Source of the DNA: Burkholderiales bacterium
Lineage (GTDB): Bacteria; Pseudomonadota; Gammaproteobacteria; Burkholderiales; SG8-41
Assembly (NCBI GenBank): GCA_019744975.1
Contig: JAIETP010000004.1
Location: forward strand, 170,460-234,459
Direction of reading: 5' to 3'
Length of the DNA stretch: 64,000 nt
In this document: positions 26,704-35,386 of the stretch, one piece after another
Position numbering within the stretch: the stretch's first letter is position 1
How the letters are laid out: every line of letters starts with the position of its first letter
Translations under genes and position numbers: made by a program
Notes under the pieces: generated by a model
Database searches by the model: none
What the model was told of the DNA's origin: nothing
What the model saw: only the letters and a program-made list of their open reading frames with translations

Positions 26704-27192
26704 CTAACCAACCCCGAGGCCCCTCATTTCTTGAGCAGCACGTTTGATCGCGCGCAGGATGCGGCCGTGGGTGCCGCAGCGGCAGAGATTGCCTTCAAGC
26801 GCCGCACGGATTTCACCATCCGAGGGATCCTTGTTCACATCGAGCAGTGCCTTTGCAGCCATCAGGATGCCACTCGCGCAATAACCGCATTGCGCGGCCT
26901 GTTCCGTGATGAACGCGCGTTGCAGCGGATGCAGTTTTTCATCCTCATTTTCAATCACAGCAAGCGCCTCAACGGTAGTGATCTGTTTGCCGACCGCCGC
27001 CGACACCGGCAGATCGCAGGACTGCACCGGTTTGCCGTCGATGATCACCGTGCAGCTGCCGCACTGGCCCAGACCGCAGCCATAACGCGCGCCGATGAGT
27101 CCGAGATCGTTGCGCAGCGCATAGAGCAGCGGGGTTTCCGCGTCAGCCTGCACAACACGTGTCTGGCCGTTCACTTGCAGCGTTGTAGTCAT
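26704..27192 (-). CDS. (2Fe-2S)-binding small subunit of a molybdenum hydroxylase
   Basis: 162 residues with both cluster motifs: CGLGQCGSCTV in the ferredoxin-like domain and CGYCASG plus GNLCRCGTHGRI in the helical domain. First gene of the second catabolic cluster; its partner catalytic subunit follows 137 bp downstream on the same strand. An AT-rich motif related to the recurrent TTGTTTTTATT word lies 10-27 bp before the start. Confidence 0.93.
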   Translation of the reverse strand: MTTTLQVNGQTRVVQADAETPLLYALRNDLGLIGARYGCGLGQCGSCTVIIDGKPVQSCDLPVSAAVGKQITTVEALAVIENEDEKLHPLQRAFITEQAAQCGYCASGILMAAKALLDVNKDPSDGEIRAALEGNLCRCGTHGRILRAIKRAAQEMRGLGVG

Positions 27193-27308
27193 ATTAAATT
27201 GTTTAATAAAATCAAATGGTTATAATTATTCCCGGTTGCCGCTGGCAGCGGCCGGGCCTATACTGCCGCACCTATACTCCCATTCCCCCAACTACTGCCC
27301 TGCACCGC

Positions 27309-27518
27309 ATGCCAGACCGCGAAGAAACCGACGCCATCGAAGCGCGCATCGCCGAACTCAAACTCGAACATCGTGATCTCGACGATGTGGTCCAGCGCTT
27401 GATGCAGACGCCCGTGCAGGACCAGTTGCAATTGCAACGCCTGAAAAAACGCAAACTGCTGGTCAAGGATCAGATTGCGATACTGGAACGGCAACTGACC
27501 CCGGATATCCGCGCGTAG
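27309..27518 (+). CDS. DUF465 / YdcH-family small protein
   Basis: 69 residues, one helical hairpin or coiled coil: AIEARIAELKLEHRDLDDVV and the characteristic QLQRLKKRKLLVKDQIAILE, which marks the DUF465 (YdcH) family. Function unknown. The upstream open frame from 27216 has no conserved content, so I start at MPDREETD. The stop codon abuts the end of the convergent dsbB gene with no spacer. Confidence 0.88.
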   Translation: MPDREETDAIEARIAELKLEHRDLDDVVQRLMQTPVQDQLQLQRLKKRKLLVKDQIAILERQLTPDIRA

Positions 27519-28031
27519 TTACTGTTTGCTGTTTTTTATCCGGCACCACGTCAGCCAGATCATAAAACCGCCGAGCAGCACAAACCAGATCAACGACCAG
27601 CCGGCGATGGTCAGCCCAAGAAATTTCCAGCCGGCTTCCGCGCACTCCCCCGATCCGGCCAGCACGCTTTGCAGCATGCGCATCAGCGGAAACTGCTCCA
27701 GCATGTAGGACAGCCCCGGGCCGCAGGCCGGCACCTGGTCGGCGGGCAGGCTTTGCAGCCAGACATGGCGCGACGCGAGGCCGGTGCCGGCCGCCGCAAA
27801 AATAAAACCAAGCACAGCGTAAACCATGGCGCCGGTTTTGCCGGGACCGTGCAGTGCCGCCACCAGGAACACCAGCCCCAGCGCGATGAAGGCCACACGC
27901 TGGAATATGCACAGCGGGCAGGGTTCCTGACCGGCGACATGCTGCAGGTAGAGGCCGAAACCGAGCAGCGCCGCGCAGATCACGGCGCCGGCGATATATC
28001 CCAAACGCGGGTTCATCATCATTTTATTCAT
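27519..28031 (-). CDS. dsbB: Disulfide bond formation protein B
   Basis: 170-residue inner-membrane quinone reductase that reoxidises DsbA. Four hydrophobic segments; the first periplasmic loop has the redox pair CPLC (EPCPLCIFQRV) and the second has ACGPGLSYMLEQFP and GECAE for the second pair. Topology and length are typical. Start taken at MNKMMMNPRLGY. Convergent with the DUF465 gene with zero spacing. Confidence 0.94.
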   Translation of the reverse strand: MNKMMMNPRLGYIAGAVICAALLGFGLYLQHVAGQEPCPLCIFQRVAFIALGLVFLVAALHGPGKTGAMVYAVLGFIFAAAGTGLASRHVWLQSLPADQVPACGPGLSYMLEQFPLMRMLQSVLAGSGECAEAGWKFLGLTIAGWSLIWFVLLGGFMIWLTWCRIKNSKQ

Positions 28032-28053
28032 CACTTCCAGAACCCCTATCTCT

Positions 28054-28545
28054 CTATACGTAAGCCAGCAGGCGACCACAGGCCAGCACGCCAAACCAGA
28101 TCAACAAGGACAACAAGGCATGTATTTTAGCCGCCCCCGGCGTGGCAACACCGCTGTCCCAGCCGGCGACACCACGGAACACGCCGGCATGGAACACCGC
28201 GGCATTGATGGCGGCGCAGAACAGCAGCGACATCTTGGTGATGAACGCCGGGTTGCTGATGAAATCCCCGGCGTGGGTGATGAACATCAGCAGTCCGGTC
28301 GGCACGATCAGCAATAACGCACCGATGCTCCACGGCAGCGTGTGGCGCGCCAATACGCTGACCGGCAGCGCCTTCGACAATCCCAGCAGACGCAGATCGA
28401 GCACGATGATCGAACCGACCAGCGTGACAAAGCCGATGATGTGAAAAATCTCGACGATCGGATACAGCCACAGGTCGTGGCGCATCGCCACCGCCAGCGG
28501 CAAGCGCTCAATGGCGGCCAGCGGGGATGCGGGGTCGGCAATCAA
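28054..28545 (-). CDS. Hypothetical multi-pass membrane protein (DUF6644-like)
   Basis: 163 residues with about four hydrophobic segments; the region PIVEIFHIIGFVTLVGSIIVLDLRLLG resembles small membrane proteins that occur next to DUF6152 proteins, which is the case here. The frame opens with a TTG; no better start is visible before MRHDLWLYP. Function unknown. A large inverted repeat separates it from the next upstream gene. Confidence 0.7.
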   Translation of the reverse strand: MIADPASPLAAIERLPLAVAMRHDLWLYPIVEIFHIIGFVTLVGSIIVLDLRLLGLSKALPVSVLARHTLPWSIGALLLIVPTGLLMFITHAGDFISNPAFITKMSLLFCAAINAAVFHAGVFRGVAGWDSGVATPGAAKIHALLSLLIWFGVLACGRLLAYV

Positions 28546-28560
28546 CTTAAACCCCTTTAG

Positions 28561-28684
28561 CCACAGAGGTCACAGAGATCACAGAGATCACAGAGGAAAC
28601 CCAACAAGCTCTGAGCCCTTGGATACCAGGAAGCGCGGCATTGCATTTTTTTGCAGTTCTCTGTGCACTCTGTGTCCTCTGTGG
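28561..28684. repeat. Inverted repeat with 9-nt periodic arms (CACAGAGGT type)
   Basis: The left arm 28561-28597 is CCACAGAGG followed by 9-nt iterations (TCACAGAGA twice); the right arm 28657-28684 is the reverse complement, ending in CCTCTGTGG. It lies between two co-oriented genes. Confidence 0.9.
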
Positions 28685-28710
28685 CTGCTTTTTGTTTTTG
28701 ACTTTCTGTC

Positions 28711-29061
28711 CTAGCGCAGCTCGACCGTCTTGGCTCCGACGATGATGCGTTCGGCGCGCATTTCCTCGGGCTTGCTGCGGTTGGCATAACCCACCACCGT
28801 CACCGTGCTGCCGAGCTTGAGATCCGCCGGCGGCAGGCCGCGCGAAGTCATCCGCGACGGCGGCGCCAGCACCGCGACCCAGGTTTTTCCAGGGGTGACC
28901 AGTTTGATGTGGCCGTGCGGATGTTCGTAACCGGATTCGGCGATGGTGCCGGTGAGCCTTAACTCCTTGCTGCCGTCGTATTCGCTCCAGCCGTGGTGAG
29001 CGGCGGCCGACAGGCTGAATGCCGCAATGAGTGTGAACAACAGGGTATTGATCCGGGACAT
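28711..29061 (-). CDS. DUF6152-like secreted protein
   Basis: 116 residues, signal peptide MSRINTLLFTLIAAFSLSAAA followed by HHGWSEYD, then a small beta domain with YEHPHGHIKL, PPSRMTSRGL and GSTVTVVGYANR. These are features of the DUF6152 family of periplasmic proteins, often encoded next to the small membrane protein seen downstream. Two His pairs suggest possible metal binding. Function unknown. Confidence 0.8.
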   Translation of the reverse strand: MSRINTLLFTLIAAFSLSAAAHHGWSEYDGSKELRLTGTIAESGYEHPHGHIKLVTPGKTWVAVLAPPSRMTSRGLPPADLKLGSTVTVVGYANRSKPEEMRAERIIVGAKTVELR

Positions 29062-29117
29062 GGTTGATCTCCTGAAAAAATGTCGCTGCCGGCGCGCTAC
29101 TTTATACTTATTCCAAT

Positions 29118-29534
29118 ATGCGAGTCACGCGCAGCATCGTCATCGACGAAACCGAATTGGTTGAGCGTTTTATTCACGCTTCCGGCCCCGGCGGCCAGAA
29201 CGTGAACAAGGTCGCCACCGCGGTCGAACTGCGTTTTGATGTGCGCCACTCGCGTGGTTTGTCTGACAGCGTGCGCGAGCGCCTGGTTGCGCTCGCCGGC
29301 AAAAAAATTTCCGGCGACGGCATCCTGGTCATCGCCGCCCAGCGCTTTCGCAGCCAGGCGCGCAACCGCGCGGATGCCCGCGCCCGGCTGGCGGCATTGA
29401 TCGAAGCCGCAGCCACACCACCGAAACCGCGGCGCGCAACAAAACCCACAAGGGCGGCAAAACGGCGACGACTGGAAGACAAGCGCCACACCGGCAGCCG
29501 CAAGCGCGAACGCAGCGGCAGCGGCTGGGATTGA
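29118..29534 (+). CDS. arfB: Alternative ribosome-rescue factor B (peptidyl-tRNA hydrolase)
   Basis: 138 residues. The catalytic GGQ loop SGPGGQNVNKVATAVELRF is at about residues 23-41, and the C-terminus is a long basic tail ending AKRRRLEDKRHTGSRKRERS that enters the empty mRNA channel of stalled ribosomes. The family (YaeJ/ArfB) releases peptides from non-stop complexes. Length and architecture are normal. Single gene, divergent from the DUF6152 gene. Confidence 0.95.
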   Translation: MRVTRSIVIDETELVERFIHASGPGGQNVNKVATAVELRFDVRHSRGLSDSVRERLVALAGKKISGDGILVIAAQRFRSQARNRADARARLAALIEAAATPPKPRRATKPTRAAKRRRLEDKRHTGSRKRERSGSGWD

Positions 29535-29711
29535 CCCTGCGCAGTCACATGAAATTTACAATAAAAACAAATACTTAATCAACTCCCGCAAGGCCGCGTT
29601 GCACACAAAAAAGCAATGCAGGCCTGTTACACTGCACGGCGAGCGGGAATAAAAGCATCCGCAAATGCGTTTACAGAAGATCGTTTTGCTCAACCACCGG
29701 GAGACCCCTAA

Positions 29712-30170
29712 ATGAAGAAGGCACTGCTTGCTGCAATCATCGGCACCTCTACACTGCTTGCCAGCGGCACCGCCGTTGCTCAAGTCAAACCGGAAGACGT
29801 GATCAAGTTCCGGCAAAGCGTCTACACCGTCATCGGCTGGCATGTGCGCCCGATGGGGGGCATGGTCAAGGGCCAGATCCCGTACAACCAGGCCGAGTTC
29901 CTCAGAAACGCGGAGATCGTGGCCGACATGAGCAAGATTGCGCCGCACGCCTTCCCCGCGGGTTCCGACACCGGCGCCACGACGCGCGCCAAACCCGAAA
30001 TCTGGTCGGATGCAGCAGGTTTCAAAAAGGTGATGGACAACTTCCAGGCCGAAGCCGCCAAACTCGCGGAAGTCGCCAAGACCGCGACTTCGGTGGATCA
30101 GGTGCGCGGTCAGTTCGGCGCCCTCGGCAAATCCTGCGGTGCATACCACGATAACTTCCGCACAAAATAA
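29712..30170 (+). CDS. Cytochrome c'-like protein with altered heme motif (CGAYH)
   Basis: 152 residues: signal peptide MKKALLAAIIGTSTLLASGTAVAQ, then a four-helix bundle of the cytochrome c' type with QVKPEDVIKFRQSVYTVIGWH. The C-terminal heme motif, normally CxxCH followed by DNFR, reads KSCGAYHDNFRTK; the second Cys is Tyr (codon TAC at 30144-30146, one base away from TGC). Single-Cys heme attachment or loss of heme would follow. A perfect terminator lies right after the stop. A cytochrome b561-type gene about 1.6 kb downstream on the other strand could be a redox partner. Confidence 0.88.
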   Translation: MKKALLAAIIGTSTLLASGTAVAQVKPEDVIKFRQSVYTVIGWHVRPMGGMVKGQIPYNQAEFLRNAEIVADMSKIAPHAFPAGSDTGATTRAKPEIWSDAAGFKKVMDNFQAEAAKLAEVAKTATSVDQVRGQFGALGKSCGAYHDNFRTK

Positions 30171-30184
30171 TCGGCACTGCCCGA

Positions 30185-30214
30185 GAAAAAAGCCGCCCCC
30201 GGGCGGCTTTTTTT
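30185..30214 (+). terminator. Rho-independent terminator after cytochrome c'
   Basis: GC-rich stem AAGCCGCC/GGGCGGCTT with tight loop followed by a run of seven or more T. It is flanked by A on the other side and may also end the convergent LysR transcript. Confidence 0.95.
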
Positions 30215-30231
30215 CTGCCCGCAGACAACCA

Positions 30232-31137
30232 TCAGGTCGAGGTCCCGCCGACCGGCAAGGCGCCGAGATGCAGCAGCAGTGCACGGGTCGGCGCGGACAG
30301 CAGCTTCCAGTCACGGAAACAAAGGCACAGACGCCGGCGACACCAGGAATCCGACAGGACCACTTTCCGGCAGGGATGCTGCCGGCCATACCGTTTGGCG
30401 ATGCTCGCGGGCACAATGCTCACGCCGACGCCCTGCGACACCATTTCACAGACGCCGCCAAAGGTATTCATGCGGATGCGGAAACGCATCAGCCGCCCCG
30501 CATTACGGGCATGCTCATCGACCTGATCCTGCAAAGCGCTGCCCGGCGTCAGGCCCACATAAGGTTCATTCAGCACGTCGGCAAATACCCTCGTGCCTCC
30601 GCGCGCAAGCCGGTGGCCGGCGGGCGCAATCAGCACCAGATGATCCGTAACCACCGGCTGCAGCTGCAGTCCGGGCGCATCCACGGCATTCGACATGACG
30701 CCTGATTCGGCAAGTCCGGTCGCGACGGCCTTGGCCACTTCGGCACTGGTCCGCTCCTTGACGTCGATGTTGAGCCGGGGACGCGCCGCCAGCCAGGGCG
30801 CAAGCTTGCGCGGCAGAAATTCCGTCAGCGCCGCGGTGTTGGCGTACAGGCGAATCGTTCCCCGCGAACCGGCCGCGAAATCCTGTAACTCCCCCTGCAT
30901 CAGTTCCCGCTGCTTCAGGATCAGTCGCGCGTGGTGCGCCAGCGCCTCCCCTGCCTCGGTGGTCACCACGCCGCGGTGGCGGCGCTCGAGCAGGCGGACG
31001 CCGGCATCGTCCTCGATGTTGCGCAGGCGTTCGCTGGCGGAGGCCAGGGCCAGGTTTGCCCGCACGGCACCCTGCGTGATGCTGCCGGCGTCAACGATGT
31101 TCAGGAACAGACGAAGATCGGCAAGATCGAGCCGCAT
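30232..31137 (-). CDS. LysR-family transcriptional regulator
   Basis: 301 residues. N-terminal winged helix: LRLFLNIVDAGSITQGAVRA, then ASASERLRNIEDDAGVRLLERRHRGVVTT. The C-terminal periplasmic-binding-protein-like effector domain includes GTIRLYANTAALTEFLPRKL. I prefer the ATG at 31137 because GGAGG sits at the right distance; a GTG two codons upstream is the alternative. A perfect 14-bp-stem palindrome lies 21 bp before the start. Targets unknown; the neighbours do not point to one. Confidence 0.9.
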   Translation of the reverse strand: MRLDLADLRLFLNIVDAGSITQGAVRANLALASASERLRNIEDDAGVRLLERRHRGVVTTEAGEALAHHARLILKQRELMQGELQDFAAGSRGTIRLYANTAALTEFLPRKLAPWLAARPRLNIDVKERTSAEVAKAVATGLAESGVMSNAVDAPGLQLQPVVTDHLVLIAPAGHRLARGGTRVFADVLNEPYVGLTPGSALQDQVDEHARNAGRLMRFRIRMNTFGGVCEMVSQGVGVSIVPASIAKRYGRQHPCRKVVLSDSWCRRRLCLCFRDWKLLSAPTRALLLHLGALPVGGTST

Positions 31138-31157
31138 GGGCACCTCCGCGAATTAAT

Positions 31158-31190
31158 CACCCTGCCTTCGGGTTAACCGAAGGCAGGGTG
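31158..31190. promoter_or_regulatory. Perfect palindrome upstream of the LysR gene
   Basis: Arms of 14 bp (CACCCTGCCTTCGG) with a 5-nt loop. No T-run follows on the LysR-coding strand, so an operator or a 5' mRNA hairpin is likelier than a terminator. Confidence 0.55.
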
Positions 31191-31284
31191 GCAAAAAACC
31201 GCATTGTGCCAAAGCGCCGCGCGGCGCTCAATAACAAGGCGGATAAATCCCGGCCGCGGAAACCACGATCTGCGAGGAAATACC

Positions 31285-31731
31285 ATGCATCAATGCACAA
31301 CATATGCCGCCGTTCGTTTTTTCAGCCAAGGCTGCTGGCGGGTCATGATCATGAGCATGGCCATCATCCTCACGCTGCAGGCGTCTGCCGCGCCAACGAC
31401 CGGCGAGGCCATCGCCACGCCCGAGCAGCTCTATCAACTGGCGCTGGAGGCGCGTACGGAGCGCGACTACGGCGCGATGCTGGAATACCTGCGCAGATCC
31501 GCCGGCGCCGGCGATCGTGCAGCGCGGGAACTACTGGCCTCCGTTCTGCTGATGGGCCCGGCTCTGTATGGCAAACCGGTCAGGGCCGATTACTGCGAGG
31601 CGGCGTACTGGATGCGTCTCTCCGCAACCCAGGGCAGCGCGGTCGGCCGGCATCAGTTGTTGCTGCTCAACAGCATGCGCGACCTGCCCGGCGGCAGGAA
31701 AACCTGCAAACCCGCACCGGATCCGCGGTGA
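31285..31731 (+). CDS. Secreted Sel1-repeat-like small protein
   Basis: 148 residues from MHQCTTYAA, which has GAGGAAA upstream. A signal or membrane segment (VMIMSMAIILTLQASAA) is followed by LYQLALEARTERDYGAMLEYLRRSAGAGD and CEAAYWMRLSATQGSAVGRHQL. These are two helical-hairpin units with the A/G pattern of Sel1-like (SLR) repeats. Likely an exported protein-interaction module; no specific role can be inferred. Convergent with the cytochrome b561 gene. Confidence 0.75.
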   Translation: MHQCTTYAAVRFFSQGCWRVMIMSMAIILTLQASAAPTTGEAIATPEQLYQLALEARTERDYGAMLEYLRRSAGAGDRAARELLASVLLMGPALYGKPVRADYCEAAYWMRLSATQGSAVGRHQLLLLNSMRDLPGGRKTCKPAPDPR

Positions 31732-31764
31732 TGCGCCAGCATGCGGCGGCCATCCGCCGGGCGC

Positions 31765-32436
31765 TCAGCTATTGACCAGTAACCAGACCCCTGCCGCGCA
31801 AACCCCCAGCAGCACGACGGCAAAACCCGCGCCGCGCATTTTTGCCGGTACAGCGCCCGGCGGCAGCTGCTTGCGGCCGGTGAACATCGGCTTGATCAGG
31901 TTTTCCGATTTCCAGAACAGGTAATACAGCACCGCAGCGACATGCACCCCGATCAGCGCCAACAGCACATTGAAGTTGTACTTGTGGATGGTGGTCAGCC
32001 AATCACTCAATTCCTTGCTGACATGTTTGAACAGCGGGCCTTCATTGATGATGTCGTCGTTGGCGAACAGGCCGGTACCCGCCTGCGTCAGCACACACAA
32101 GAGGATCAGCACCACGCTGATGCCGCCCAGGGGATTGTGGCCGGCAAATTTTGCCGCGGTACGCGAGGGCAGCGTCTTGATGTAGCCGATCAGCGCGCGC
32201 GGCCCGTAAATAAAGTCGCCGAATCGGGCATGGGTGCTACCGACAAACCCCCAAAGAATGCGGAACAGGATCAGCGCCAGAATCGTGTAACCCGAGTACA
32301 TATGCCAGGTCATCCAGTCCATCTTGTTGGACAGCCATGAAAATGCGATCAGCAACACCAGCGTCCAGTGGAACAGACGCACGGGGATATCCCACACCGG
32401 CACCGCCTTGTTTTCATTCTGCTGCGTTTGCGCCAT
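31765..32436 (-). CDS. Cytochrome b561 family membrane protein
   Basis: 223 residues, four core hydrophobic segments plus a C-terminal anchor. Heme-ligand histidines are visible in PVRLFHWTLVLLIAFSW, WHMYSGYTIL and IHKYNFNVLLALIGVHVAAVL; the loop FGDFIYGPRALIGYIKTLP is typical of the Ni,Fe-hydrogenase-cytochrome-b-like/b561 group. Transfers electrons between quinol and a periplasmic acceptor; the cytochrome c'-like protein nearby is a candidate partner. Confidence 0.92.
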   Translation of the reverse strand: MAQTQQNENKAVPVWDIPVRLFHWTLVLLIAFSWLSNKMDWMTWHMYSGYTILALILFRILWGFVGSTHARFGDFIYGPRALIGYIKTLPSRTAAKFAGHNPLGGISVVLILLCVLTQAGTGLFANDDIINEGPLFKHVSKELSDWLTTIHKYNFNVLLALIGVHVAAVLYYLFWKSENLIKPMFTGRKQLPPGAVPAKMRGAGFAVVLLGVCAAGVWLLVNS

Positions 32437-32447
32437 ACCTGACTCCC

Positions 32448-33257
32448 CTAAACAGTAACTGTATGTGTCACCAGCGCCGCACCATCCCAGTGATGCAGCT
32501 GGTAGGCCGGTGGCTCGTTCATTGCCGCCTCAAACCGTCCTGCGCCGAGCCGGAGCTTCGCCTGGAACGCCGTGCTCGGACAGACCGACAGCAGAGTACC
32601 ATGCCAGGCCGCCTGCACGCTGCGATGCACATGCCCGCACAACACGGCACGCACCTGCGGATGTGCGGCGATGATGCTGCCCAGGCGCGCCGCGCTGTCC
32701 GCCGTCACCCCGATGCGGTCCATGCGTGAAAATCCGGTGGCCACCGGCGGATGATGCAGGAACACCAATGCCGCCTGCTGCGGCTCTTTGTCCAGCAAGG
32801 CATTCAGCCAATGCAGTTGCGCCTCGTCGAGGTCGCCGCCGTCGCGCCCCTCGATCACGCTGTCCAGCGCGATGATGCGCAAACCGCGCACGTCGCGGTA
32901 ATAATGGATGCGCCCTTCCTCATTGTCTCCACACTGTTCGAGGTAATCATGATCAGCGAAGGTCTGCCGCAACGGCTTACGCCGGTCGTGGTTGCCCGGC
33001 ATCAGGCAAAGCGGAATTCGCACACGGGACAACAGTTCGCGCAAACGCGCGTATTCCGCCGGCGTTCCGGCATCCACCAGGTCTCCGCTGGCCACCAGCA
33101 GATCCGGCGCTCTGTCGAGCCCCGCCAGATGGGCAATGCAGCGCTCCAACCCCGCCGCGGCATCAACGCCGAAACCATTGCGCCCGGAGGCCATCACATG
33201 CAGGTCGGAAAACTGGGCGATGACCACGGGCTTTCCGGTCGCCGCCGCTTCGTTCAC
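32448..33257 (-). CDS. Metallophosphoesterase, CpdA-like
   Basis: 269 residues. The dimetal phosphoesterase motifs are all present: QFSDLHVM, SGDLVD, PGNHDRR, LHHPP and CGHVH, in the order of class III cyclic-nucleotide phosphodiesterases (CpdA) and related hydrolases. It starts with GTG and overlaps the Aas-like gene stop by four bases (GTGA), so it is translated with that gene. Substrate could be cAMP or a phospholipid-related phosphodiester. Confidence 0.9.
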   Translation of the reverse strand: MNEAAATGKPVVIAQFSDLHVMASGRNGFGVDAAAGLERCIAHLAGLDRAPDLLVASGDLVDAGTPAEYARLRELLSRVRIPLCLMPGNHDRRKPLRQTFADHDYLEQCGDNEEGRIHYYRDVRGLRIIALDSVIEGRDGGDLDEAQLHWLNALLDKEPQQAALVFLHHPPVATGFSRMDRIGVTADSAARLGSIIAAHPQVRAVLCGHVHRSVQAAWHGTLLSVCPSTAFQAKLRLGAGRFEAAMNEPPAYQLHHWDGAALVTHTVTV

Positions 33258-35386
33258 AACACCACCATCTCTTTCAGAGTGACGTAATCGACCTTGCCGG
33301 TGCCGAGCAATGGCAGGTTATCCACCTTGACCACGCGACGCGCCACCGCCAGTTCCTGCGCGCTGATCTGCCGCGCTGCCTGCTGCAGCGCGATGCGGTC
33401 AAGCGCCGGGTCGGTGGTCAGCAGCACCGTGCTTTCGCCGGTACGCGTCATCTCGACCACCGCCGCATGTTTGTATCCGGGCGACGCGTGGTAGGCGATG
33501 AATTCCACGCGCTCCAGCGACACCATTTCACCGGCGATCTTGGCGAAGCGTTTGACCCGGCCATGAACGGTGACAAAACCATCCGCATCGACACTGACCA
33601 CGTCACCCGTGTTGTACCAGCCCGCGCCCACTTCGGAGCGCGGCGCCTGCATGACCCCGGGCGCGTCATAAAACAGGTAACCCTGCATCAGATTGGGGCC
33701 GCGCACGTGCAACACGCCACCCTTCTCGATCCCCTGCACCGGCACGATGCGATACTCCATGCCCGGCAGGAAGCGGCCGACCGTGCCGGCACGGAAAGTG
33801 AGCGGCGCGTTGAAGGCCATCGCCGGCCCGCACTCGGTGGCGCCGTAACCCTCATGCACCCGGAGGCCGAATTTGGCGAACCACAGCTGGGTGACTTCCG
33901 GATGCAGTTTTTCACCGCCCGAAATGACAAAACGCATGCGGTAAAAATCATAGGGATGAGCCTGACGGGCGTAATTGCCGAGGAAGGTGCTGGTGCCGAA
34001 AATGTAGGTGCAGTCCCGGCTGTAGGCGTATTCCGGGATGACCTTGTAATGCAGCGGGTTGGTGTAGAGGAACAGCCGGGTTCCTGTCAGCAGCGGCATC
34101 AGCGTGCCGACAACGAGGCCGAAGATGTGGTACATCGGCAGCGCATTGAGGTATTTGTCGTCGGGGCCAAAATCGATCACCGCACGCAGCTGCGCCATCG
34201 CGGCGAGCATGCCGTCGTGCGACAGCGCCACACCCTTGGGCCGCGCCTCGGAACCGGAGGTGAACAGCACCACCGCGGTGGATGCCGGATCCTGCGCCGG
34301 CAGCACCTGGCGCGGCCGCAGCAGCGCATAAACAATCCATAATTTGTCGGACAGCGCCAGCGTTTCGCGCAGGTCTTCGAGGTAAACGATGCGGCAGGCC
34401 GCGGCGCCGGCGAGCAGCGGTTCCAGTTTGGCCGCAGCGACAAAACTGCGCGAGGTGATGACGGTTTTGATCGTCGCCGCGGCACAGGCGCCGCGCAGAG
34501 ATTCGACACCGCTGGAATAGTTGAGCATCGCCGCCACCCGGCCGCGCGACACCAGCCCGAATACCAGGCACACCGTGGCGCCGAGATTGGGCAGCAGCAC
34601 ACCCACCCGCTCACCCGGCTCGGTGAATTTTGCGGTCAGCCGGCCCAGCGCCAGGCTGCCTTTCAGCAGGTCGGTGTACGTCCGTACCTGGCCGCGGATA
34701 TCCTCGATGATGCAGTTGCGGCGGCCGTGGAGTTCGACCGCGTCCAGCAGTGCGCTGAACAAGGCGCGGCGCGGCTCGGCATCGGCCATGGCCCGCTGCA
34801 TGATCGCCTGCAGCTCATCGTTCATGCGCTGCCGGCGGGTGCCGGCAACTCCGCCGGCGACAGCGAAGGGTGGACGGGAAAACCGTGTCGAGGGCTGGAT
34901 CACCAGCACCACCCGCTGCAGCCAGCGGCGCGGCCAGCGCGCGCTGGTGGCCGCCCAGCGCGTATACAAGGTGCCCTGGATGCGCAGGGGAATCACATCG
35001 GCATCGGCGCGCAGGGCGATCACGCCGGCCGCGCCATAGACCTTCATCGTGCTGCCGGTGGTGCTCGCCCGCTCCTGCGGGAACATCACCACGGCCTGCC
35101 CGGAACGGACAGTGCGCACCAGGCGTTTGATGGCATCACCGCCGACAGCGGGTTCGGCACAGTCCGCGACACGCCGCAGCAGTTTGCCGATCCGGTGTGT
35201 CGCCAGCACCTGTGGCAACACGATCAATGGCCGGCCCGGCAGGAACAGGGCTGCCAGCAGCGGATCCAGCAGCGAATCAAAATTGGCCAGCACCAGCGGC
35301 CGGCCGCGCGTCAACTGGCTGCCGTGTCCGGTGACTGTTACCCGGAACAGCAGGCCCAGCAACAATTTCAATAAGGCGCGCAGCAT
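33254..35386 (-). CDS. Aas-like fusion: degenerate acyltransferase domain plus acyl-ACP/CoA synthetase
   Basis: 710 residues with the two-domain layout of Aas (2-acyl-glycerophosphoethanolamine acyltransferase/acyl-ACP synthetase). The N-terminal PlsC-like domain (1-210) has lost its catalytic His: the HxxxxD motif reads NFDSLLD (Phe for His), and the FPEGxR box reads FPQERAST. The C-terminal AMP-binding domain (about 215-710) is well conserved: VVLFTSGSEARPKGVALSH, HEGYGATECGP, YNTGDVVSVDADGF and PLLGTGKVDY. So adenylation/ligase activity is expected, acyl transfer doubtful. It is coupled to the phosphodiesterase gene downstream. Confidence 0.88.
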   Translation of the reverse strand: MLRALLKLLLGLLFRVTVTGHGSQLTRGRPLVLANFDSLLDPLLAALFLPGRPLIVLPQVLATHRIGKLLRRVADCAEPAVGGDAIKRLVRTVRSGQAVVMFPQERASTTGSTMKVYGAAGVIALRADADVIPLRIQGTLYTRWAATSARWPRRWLQRVVLVIQPSTRFSRPPFAVAGGVAGTRRQRMNDELQAIMQRAMADAEPRRALFSALLDAVELHGRRNCIIEDIRGQVRTYTDLLKGSLALGRLTAKFTEPGERVGVLLPNLGATVCLVFGLVSRGRVAAMLNYSSGVESLRGACAAATIKTVITSRSFVAAAKLEPLLAGAAACRIVYLEDLRETLALSDKLWIVYALLRPRQVLPAQDPASTAVVLFTSGSEARPKGVALSHDGMLAAMAQLRAVIDFGPDDKYLNALPMYHIFGLVVGTLMPLLTGTRLFLYTNPLHYKVIPEYAYSRDCTYIFGTSTFLGNYARQAHPYDFYRMRFVISGGEKLHPEVTQLWFAKFGLRVHEGYGATECGPAMAFNAPLTFRAGTVGRFLPGMEYRIVPVQGIEKGGVLHVRGPNLMQGYLFYDAPGVMQAPRSEVGAGWYNTGDVVSVDADGFVTVHGRVKRFAKIAGEMVSLERVEFIAYHASPGYKHAAVVEMTRTGESTVLLTTDPALDRIALQQAARQISAQELAVARRVVKVDNLPLLGTGKVDYVTLKEMVVL

